NCBI GenBank assembly: GCA_947643295.1
Contig: CANRVM010000070.1
Span: forward strand, 1-5,920
DNA length: 5,920 nt
Source: an uncultured Mycoplasmatota bacterium
GTDB taxonomy: Bacteria > Bacillota_I > Bacilli_A > RF39 > UBA660
Reading direction: 5' to 3'
The notes beneath the pieces are model-generated. The model saw nothing but the letters and a program-made list of their open reading frames with translations, did not search any database and was not told the DNA's origin. Every line of letters starts with the position of its first letter. Position 1 is the stretch's first letter. This document shows positions 1 through 4,145 of the stretch, piece by piece. A program made the position numbers and the translations under genes.

Positions 1-857
1 TTTGTTAAAGAACCAATCTCCTCGTTATGAAAGGCACAAAAAACATTAATTTGATTGGCAGTTTCCTCTCTACTATCTAAAAATGCTCGATAAGAAGGTA
101 AAACGCAAGCCAAATCATCTAGTCTTGGTGCCATGATAAACTCCTCATCTGCTCCAACAATTTTGGCTTTGTCTCTATTATACAAAAACAAATCATAATC
201 TAGTAACTTTACATAATCTAGTGGATAATTTCTTCCTGATTTTTTCAAGGCATCTTCTACCACCAAAGTATGAAACCAATTAATATTATGATTTAATGCC
301 ATCATTGGTTGCATATCAATTTGGTGATTCAATTTAATTCCTTCATTCACTCCTCTATTCACGTGTATTGCTTGGGATGGTATTACTAAGATATCTTTAT
401 CAATATTCACCATTTCAGAGTAAATACTATGAGTCGCTGTATTTTCATATAAAACTCTTCCAGCAACCGATAATGGTCTATCAAGGAAGGTATCATTTAT
501 CATAGCACCATAGCCTTCTATATCTAATTTATGATATCCATCTTCTTCTACGACTGCCTGAAAATGTTCTCCATTTTGTTTTACTCTAAAAGTTGGCGAA
601 TCCGTATGAGTCGCTACAATATGGTAACCACTTTTTTCTTTTACCATATCTGGTATTTGAAAAGCAATTAAGGAAGAGTCCCCTCTTGTTACAAAATACT
701 TTCCCTGATTCTTTAATAAATCATGCCAACTATCACCTTCTCTTAATTCTTGATAGCTATTTTCTATTAATTCCTCTTTTAAATTCTTTACACAATGATA
801 AGCTGTTGGTGTGTTATCAATAAAATCTAGTAATTCTTTATTTTGAAATTCTTTCAA
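1..857 (-). CDS. apeB: M18-family metalloaminopeptidase (aspartyl aminopeptidase-like), C-terminus cut by window edge
   Basis: Cytosolic dinuclear zinc aminopeptidase that removes N-terminal residues (acidic ones in characterised members) from peptides. The reading frame stays open from 857 to the window edge, giving 285 codons; M18 enzymes usually have about 430-460 residues, so roughly a third is missing. Family landmarks are HTDSP (His84, expected metal ligand), DRPLSVAGRV (126-135), PRLDDL (244-249, Asp247 expected bridging ligand) and HNEEIGS (277-283, expected catalytic and metal-binding Glu pair). The later Asp and His ligands would lie outside the window. The start is TTG: a perfect AGGAGG sits 7 bases upstream and the M18 alignment begins at once (KEFQNKELLDFIDNTPTAYH). 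No upstream ATG or GTG is as well placed. The gene has its own promoter at 882-910. Family assignment is firm; substrate preference and the symbol are inferred. Several residues around the active site differ from the usual motifs (see findings). Confidence 0.93.
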   Translation of the reverse strand, partial: MKEFQNKELLDFIDNTPTAYHCVKNLKEELIENSYQELREGDSWHDLLKNQGKYFVTRGDSSLIAFQIPDMVKEKSGYHIVATHTDSPTFRVKQNGEHFQAVVEEDGYHKLDIEGYGAMINDTFLDRPLSVAGRVLYENTATHSIYSEMVNIDKDILVIPSQAIHVNRGVNEGIKLNHQIDMQPMMALNHNINWFHTLVVEDALKKSGRNYPLDYVKLLDYDLFLYNRDKAKIVGADEEFIMAPRLDDLACVLPSYRAFLDSREETANQINVFCAFHNEEIGSLT

Positions 858-864
858 CTTACTT

Positions 865-870
865 CCTCCT
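865..870 (-). promoter_or_regulatory. Shine-Dalgarno that fixes the TTG start of the M18 gene
   Basis: The minus strand reads AGGAGG followed by the 7-base spacer AAGTAAG and then TTG at 857. The perfect match and good spacing are the main reason for choosing a TTG start. Confidence 0.85.
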
Positions 871-881
871 TTATTTCTTTT

Positions 882-910
882 ATTATACCAAGAAAAAAAG
901 TGCTTGTCAT
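882..910 (-). promoter_or_regulatory. Vegetative (sigma-A type) promoter of the M18 aminopeptidase gene
   Basis: Reading leftward: -35 ATGACA (910-905, 5 of 6 to consensus), a 17-base spacer, and a perfect -10 TATAAT (887-882) preceded by TGG, which makes an extended -10 (TGnTATAAT). Transcription should start near 875, leaving a leader of only about 18 bases that is almost entirely ribosome binding site. It lies in the 73-base gap after the PDZ-Lon protease gene, so the aminopeptidase can be transcribed independently. Motif match is direct; activity is inferred. Confidence 0.75.
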
Positions 911-930
911 TAAAAAAGAAAAAATATTTT

Positions 931-1950
931 CTACTTACTGTTTTCTAAATATTCAATTGCCTCTTTTAGTGCTCCCACTTCTACTATCTCGATTTTTAGA
1001 TTCTTTTCTTTTTTTACTTTCATACAAGTTTTATAATTATCCCCCTTAGGGACTAAGAAAATATCCGCTTTTTGTTTTTCGGCTCCTAACAATTTATATT
1101 TTACCCCACCAATTTCTAAAATATTACCTTCACTATCAATTTCACCAGTACCGACAATTTTTTTTCCTTTGGTAATATCCTCTTTTACTAATTTATTATA
1201 AATAGAAAGCGCCTCAATGAGTCCCCCAGAAGGTCCTGATTCTCTCTTTTTAAAATTAAATTCAACCTTAGGATATGTTTTATATTTGTTAATTGCGGAA
1301 ATATAAATCCCCATAATTACTTTCTCTTTTTCTTCATATAAAGTAGCACTAATAGTTTTTTCTTTCGTTTCTCTTATTACTGTAACATCTATCGTATCCC
1401 CACTTTGATAATTAGCAACCGCTGTTTTATAATCTTCTAAATTAGTAATTTCTTTACCATTCACTTTTCGTATTTGATCACCTACATGAAAAGAATTTGG
1501 ACTTTTTGGATCTACATAATAAACATAAAGGGATGTATTTAAAACCTTATAGGACTTGGAAGCCATTAAAAAGGCATTTTTTACTGCATTGTTATTAGAA
1601 TTTAATAAATCAATTTGTCCTCTAAACTCTACATCCTTGATATCCTCTTCTTCTGAATAAGTATATTTATTTACTTCTACTCTCTCCCAGTCTTTCATTA
1701 CATAACTTAGTAAATAAGTAGCAGGAGTTGCTTTTATTTCACTAACATAAGCAAGATTAAAACTTCCTTTTTCCTTATACTTACTGTCTTTTACAACAAT
1801 TCGGTCTCCTACTTCCATAATCCCTCCACCCGTTGTGATATAGAGGTCTAGCGGAAACATCAAAAATAAATAAAATAATACAAAAAAAATAATACTTTTA
1901 TAATATTCTTTAATAAATTTTTTCCCTTCTTCATAAAAATTATTAAACAT
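931..1950 (-). CDS. ylbL: Membrane-anchored PDZ-Lon serine protease (YlbL/SepM family)
   Basis: 339-residue protein with an N-terminal membrane anchor (about 18-36), an extracytoplasmic region, a PDZ domain (about 140-205, with a VGDQIRKVNGKEI core) and a C-terminal Lon (S16) proteolytic domain (about 225-335). The expected catalytic dyad is present: Ser241 in GPSGG and Lys286 in GGVKYKLLGA. There is no AAA+ domain, so it is not classical Lon. Known relatives are Streptococcus SepM, which trims a competence pheromone outside the cell, and Bacillus YlbL; the substrate here is unknown. An in-frame extension to 2034 exists, but it would run through the start of the divergent ylbJ-like gene. ATG at 1950 has AAGGAG eight to nine bases upstream and gives a normal charged N-terminus before the anchor, so I chose it. 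The gene has its own promoter (1973-2001). No convincing terminator follows it. Confidence 0.93.
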   Translation of the reverse strand: MFNNFYEEGKKFIKEYYKSIIFFVLFYLFLMFPLDLYITTGGGIMEVGDRIVVKDSKYKEKGSFNLAYVSEIKATPATYLLSYVMKDWERVEVNKYTYSEEEDIKDVEFRGQIDLLNSNNNAVKNAFLMASKSYKVLNTSLYVYYVDPKSPNSFHVGDQIRKVNGKEITNLEDYKTAVANYQSGDTIDVTVIRETKEKTISATLYEEKEKVIMGIYISAINKYKTYPKVEFNFKKRESGPSGGLIEALSIYNKLVKEDITKGKKIVGTGEIDSEGNILEIGGVKYKLLGAEKQKADIFLVPKGDNYKTCMKVKKEKNLKIEIVEVGALKEAIEYLENSK

Positions 1951-1958
1951 GAAATCAA

Positions 1959-1966
1959 TCTCCTTA
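1959..1966 (-). promoter_or_regulatory. Shine-Dalgarno that fixes the start of the PDZ-Lon protease
   Basis: The minus strand reads TAAGGAGA, then 8 bases, then ATG at 1950. It supports this ATG over the longer in-frame extension to 2034, which has no comparable site and overlaps the divergent gene. Confidence 0.8.
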
Positions 1967-1972
1967 TGCTTA

Positions 1973-2001
1973 ATTATATCAAAAAGTTGGTGATTTATGA
2001 A
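1973..2001 (-). promoter_or_regulatory. Extended -10 promoter of the PDZ-Lon protease gene
   Basis: Reading leftward: a weak -35 TTCATA (2001-1996, 4 of 6), a 17-base spacer, and a perfect -10 TATAAT (1978-1973) preceded by TGA, which makes TGnTATAAT. The predicted start near 1966 gives a leader of about 16 bases beginning at the ribosome binding site. The -35 covers the start codon of the divergent ylbJ-like gene (ATG 1997-1999). Motifs are seen; activity is inferred. Confidence 0.6.
1989..1994 (+). promoter_or_regulatory. Atypical ribosome binding site of the ylbJ-like gene
   Basis: GGTGAT lies just ahead of ATG 1997. It matches the 3' part of the full AGGAGGTGAT sequence rather than the usual GGAGG core, so initiation may be weak. 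I see no convincing plus-strand promoter in the 46-base gap before this gene. Confidence 0.5.
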
Positions 2002-2905
2002 AAATAAATTAATAGAAATATTTATATTTGTCATTTTTTTGTCTTTACTTTTCTATCCTGATATTGTACGTAGTGAATTAATCAATGCCCTAACAATCTT
2101 TTTTAAGACCTTATTTCCTTCTATTTTCCCTTTCTTTTTGATAGGAAACTTACTAATTTCTTATAACTTTGTAAATACCATTAATCATCTGTTAAAAAAA
2201 GTGACTACCAAAGTATTTCATATTAGTAGTAACGCATCTTTCATCATCATTATGAGTATGATATCAGGTTTTCCAAGTGGTGCCAAATATATTAGAGATT
2301 TATTGAACAAAAAAATCATTAACCTAGACCAAGCAAATTATTTGATAACTTTTACTCATTTTGCGAATCCTTTGTTTGTACTAACCACCACTTCCATATT
2401 ATTTCAAGAGAGGAAAATTTCTTATTTTATTCTACTTTCTATGTATCTTTCTAATATTATTATAGGGGTAGTTACTAGACCAAAAACTATTGGGAAAAGT
2501 CATTCTGTTTCTTACCAAGAGCCACCCTCTTTTGGAGAAGCTCTCACAAGTTCCTTAACCAATACCATTGATATTTTAATTATGATTCTAGGAAATACTT
2601 GTTTCTTCTTCTTAGTATCCAAACTAATTACTACTATTTTCCCAGTAAATCCTTTTTTTACTTGCTTAATTAATGGTTTCTTTGATTTAACAAAAGGGAT
2701 TACCTCTCTTACTTTACTTGATACCTCTTTTTGTCTTAAGGGAATGCTTGTATTAAGTCTTCTCTCTTTTGGAGGAATTAATATCCATATGCAAGTGTTA
2801 AACCTATTACAAGATACTCCTGTAAAATATCAAAACTTCTTATTAGGAAGAATTGCTCAAGCCTCTATCTCTGCCTTATTCTTCTTTATTCTCTATCACC
2901 TATAG
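1997..2905 (+). CDS. ylbJ: YlbJ-family multipass membrane protein (nucleoside-recognition/Gate domain)
   Basis: 302-residue, very hydrophobic protein with several predicted membrane helices (among them about 5-20, 33-55, 80-92, 142-160, 186-214 and 284-301). YlbJ-type signatures occur in order: SGFPSGAK (90-97), FANPLF (122-127), a second related half beginning near 180 with EALTSSLTNTIDILI, GFFDLTKGI (227-235), and FGGINIHMQV (258-267). In B. subtilis YlbJ is a sporulation-associated integral membrane protein of about 400 residues; this copy is some 100 shorter, although both halves are present. Its transport or structural role is unknown, and its presence alone does not prove sporulation. 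It is divergent from the PDZ-Lon gene, an echo of the ylbJ-ylbK-ylbL neighbourhood in Bacillus. Its 3' end overlaps the convergent prepilin-like gene by 6 bases, sharing a palindromic stop. The sequence could also be called generically a nucleoside-recognition domain protein. Confidence 0.85.
   Translation: MKNKLIEIFIFVIFLSLLFYPDIVRSELINALTIFFKTLFPSIFPFFLIGNLLISYNFVNTINHLLKKVTTKVFHISSNASFIIIMSMISGFPSGAKYIRDLLNKKIINLDQANYLITFTHFANPLFVLTTTSILFQERKISYFILLSMYLSNIIIGVVTRPKTIGKSHSVSYQEPPSFGEALTSSLTNTIDILIMILGNTCFFFLVSKLITTIFPVNPFFTCLINGFFDLTKGITSLTLLDTSFCLKGMLVLSLLSFGGINIHMQVLNLLQDTPVKYQNFLLGRIAQASISALFFFILYHL
2900..2905. other. CTATAG palindrome serving as overlapping stop codons of two convergent genes
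   Basis: On the plus strand CTA TAG is Leu-stop of the ylbJ-like gene. The same six bases read on the minus strand are also CTA TAG, Leu-stop of the prepilin-like gene. The coding regions therefore overlap by six bases, with no room for a terminator between them. Confidence 0.95.
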
Positions 2906-3502
2906 TCCTAGAGCATTTGGATAAGCACTAACAAGTGGAGTAAAAACATTTAATACATCATACTTATTTCCTAAATCTGGATGGTGAATTCCAATATGTA
3001 GAGTAATAAAATCATCTTCATTTTTTAAATACACTTCATTAAATTGCAAAAAGTATGCTTTAGGGAGAGTAATTTTTTCACCATCAAAAATCACATAGAA
3101 AGAACTTCTTTCATAGTCTAGTTCATCTGGTTTTCTCTTGGTTGGATCACATGGTTGACCATCTGTACAATAAGCATCCTTCATAACTGTCATAATAATC
3201 ACTTTATTATTGCGAAAAGTTAGTCGAATTTGATACTGATTTTCAGGTATTTGATTAGGTACTGCTTCACTATTGGCAACTACTTCTGCTTTTATGACAC
3301 CCCTATTTTCAATAATGGCATCTTCTATTCTTTTCGTAAGAGAATTTTTATAGGTTGTAATCGTATTTTTATAAGACTCTAAATCTTGTCTATCTTTATA
3401 AGAATCAATTACTTTAAACATAGAAATAACAAGAACTGCTGTAATAGTAAAACATATTAATATTTCAATCGAAGTAATTCCTTTTTTATTTAGTAATCTC
3501 AT
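2900..3502 (-). CDS. Type IV prepilin-like protein (minor pilin/pseudopilin), downstream gene of a pair
   Basis: 200-residue protein with a class III (type IV prepilin) signal: a short basic leader MRLLNKKG, predicted cleavage after Gly8, Ile9 as first mature residue, Glu13 at mature position +5, then a hydrophobic helix to about residue 32. This is the substrate pattern for prepilin peptidase, and the product should insert in the membrane and join a pilus or pseudopilus. The helix is followed by an amphipathic region (about 33-65) and a globular domain with a cysteine pair in YCTDGQPCD (Cys112, Cys118), which could form a disulfide loop. I do not recognise a specific subfamily. ATG 3502 overlaps the stop of the upstream prepilin gene (TAATG), with GGGAG (3513-3517) 10 bases upstream inside that gene, suggesting translational coupling. 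The last six bases overlap the convergent ylbJ-like gene. Confidence 0.82.
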   Translation of the reverse strand: MRLLNKKGITSIEILICFTITAVLVISMFKVIDSYKDRQDLESYKNTITTYKNSLTKRIEDAIIENRGVIKAEVVANSEAVPNQIPENQYQIRLTFRNNKVIIMTVMKDAYCTDGQPCDPTKRKPDELDYERSSFYVIFDGEKITLPKAYFLQFNEVYLKNEDDFITLHIGIHHPDLGNKYDVLNVFTPLVSAYPNALGL

Positions 3503-4053
3503 TAAAAATCAACTCCCATCGTAGCGAAACTATAAACTACACTTGCCACATTACTACTTTCATCATTGACATCATGCTTAAACTTTACAACGATTCGGTA
3601 TGAATAAGAAGAAGGTTTCGTATAATTCGGTAATGTATCTAAGTAATCTGCCATATAACTATCAAGAGAAGATTTCCTATTTTTCATAGTTGTTAAATTA
3701 TATCTTGTTAAATATACCTTATCCACCTTTAATTTATCATATAACCTAGTACAATATTCTACTTTTAAAGCATTAGAAAACAAGGTATTACATCTTTTCA
3801 AATCACTGTATCCTCCATTTGCCTCATTTCTCATTGTATTATAATTAGATGTTTTCGTAGAAGGATCTTCTAGCATTCTTTTAATTAAAAATGTATTATA
3901 GACACTATCAATATCATCGTATTTTTCACGTTTTTCATATTCACCAATCATAGGAAAAAAATTAGTGTAAACAAGGGAAAAAATAGTCATAACAAACATT
4001 GCTACTACCAATGTTTCAACAAGTGCGAAACCTTTATTATTTATTCTTTTCAT
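3502..4053 (-). CDS. Type IV prepilin-like protein (minor pilin/pseudopilin), first gene of a pair
   Basis: 183-residue protein with a class III signal peptide: leader MKRINNKG, predicted cleavage after Gly8, Phe9 as first mature residue, Glu13 at +5, then a hydrophobic helix to about residue 34 (LVETLVVAMFVMTIFSLVY). The soluble part is Lys/Tyr/Ser-rich with two cysteines (Cys88, Cys101) that could pair; no known C-terminal subfamily is recognisable. The frame also opens at a GTG (4065), but that GTG overlaps the Shine-Dalgarno AAGGAG (4070-4065) and cannot be served by it. ATG 4053 lies 11 bases from that site and puts the cleavage site at exactly the same residue number as in the partner prepilin, so I prefer it. 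The gene is followed with a one-base overlap by the second prepilin-like gene and is divergent from the assembly ATPase, its likely partner. Confidence 0.83.
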   Translation of the reverse strand: MKRINNKGFALVETLVVAMFVMTIFSLVYTNFFPMIGEYEKREKYDDIDSVYNTFLIKRMLEDPSTKTSNYNTMRNEANGGYSDLKRCNTLFSNALKVEYCTRLYDKLKVDKVYLTRYNLTTMKNRKSSLDSYMADYLDTLPNYTKPSSYSYRIVVKFKHDVNDESSNVASVVYSFATMGVDF

Positions 4054-4064
4054 TTTTTCATTCA

Positions 4065-4070
4065 CTCCTT
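4065..4070 (-). promoter_or_regulatory. Shine-Dalgarno that decides the first prepilin start
   Basis: AAGGAG on the minus strand is followed by TGAATGAAAAAATGA. A GTG overlaps the site itself, an out-of-frame ATG lies only 3 bases away (4061), and the in-frame ATG at 4053 lies 11 bases away. Only the last has usable spacing and gives a standard prepilin leader. Confidence 0.65.
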
Positions 4071-4097
4071 GCTATTCTCATAAATTTATTATATAAT
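4069..4097 (+). promoter_or_regulatory. Predicted promoter of the assembly ATPase gene
   Basis: -35 TTGCTA (4069-4074, 4 of 6), a 17-base spacer, and a perfect -10 TATAAT (4092-4097). Start near 4104 would give a leader of about 42 bases with ribosome binding site AAAGGGG (4131-4137), 8 bases before ATG 4146. The -10 is part of the palindrome ATTATATAAT (4088-4097), so a TATAAT also reads on the other strand. Confidence 0.55.
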
Positions 4098-4099
4098 AA

Positions 4100-4128
4100 T
4101 TTATAGTAAAATACCATAGTAAAGTAAA
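4100..4128 (-). promoter_or_regulatory. Possible promoter of the prepilin gene pair
   Basis: Reading leftward: -35 TTTACT (4128-4123, 4 of 6), a 17-base spacer, and -10 TATAAA (4105-4100, 5 of 6). A perfect TATAAT at 4093-4088 is an alternative -10 but lacks a matching -35. The region is so AT-rich that chance matches are likely, hence the low confidence. Some promoter is expected here, because the prepilin genes have no upstream neighbour on this strand. Confidence 0.38.
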
Positions 4129-4145
4129 CAAAAGGGGTTGAAATT

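Noticed and set aside
593..823. Plus-strand 76-codon frame
   Set aside because: It lies antisense within the well-supported M18 aminopeptidase gene and its translation resembles no known family.
911..934. Possible terminator after the PDZ-Lon protease (minus strand AGAAAA, loop TATT, TTTTCT, then T-run)
   Set aside because: The stem is only six pairs and almost all A-T, so it is too weak to call. It may simply reflect the A/T runs.
843..1049. Plus-strand 68-codon frame
   Set aside because: It covers the end of the protease gene and the aminopeptidase promoter on the opposite strand. The hydrophobic translation reflects T-rich sequence rather than a real protein.
1951..2034. N-terminal extension of the PDZ-Lon protease to an upstream ATG at 2034
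   Set aside because: It would overlap the divergent ylbJ-like start, adds a non-homologous segment before the normal membrane anchor, and has no good ribosome binding site, whereas ATG 1950 has one.
4054..4065. GTG 4065 as prepilin start, adding four residues
   Set aside because: The GTG overlaps the only Shine-Dalgarno, so it cannot be positioned by it. ATG 4053 gives a leader matching the partner prepilin.
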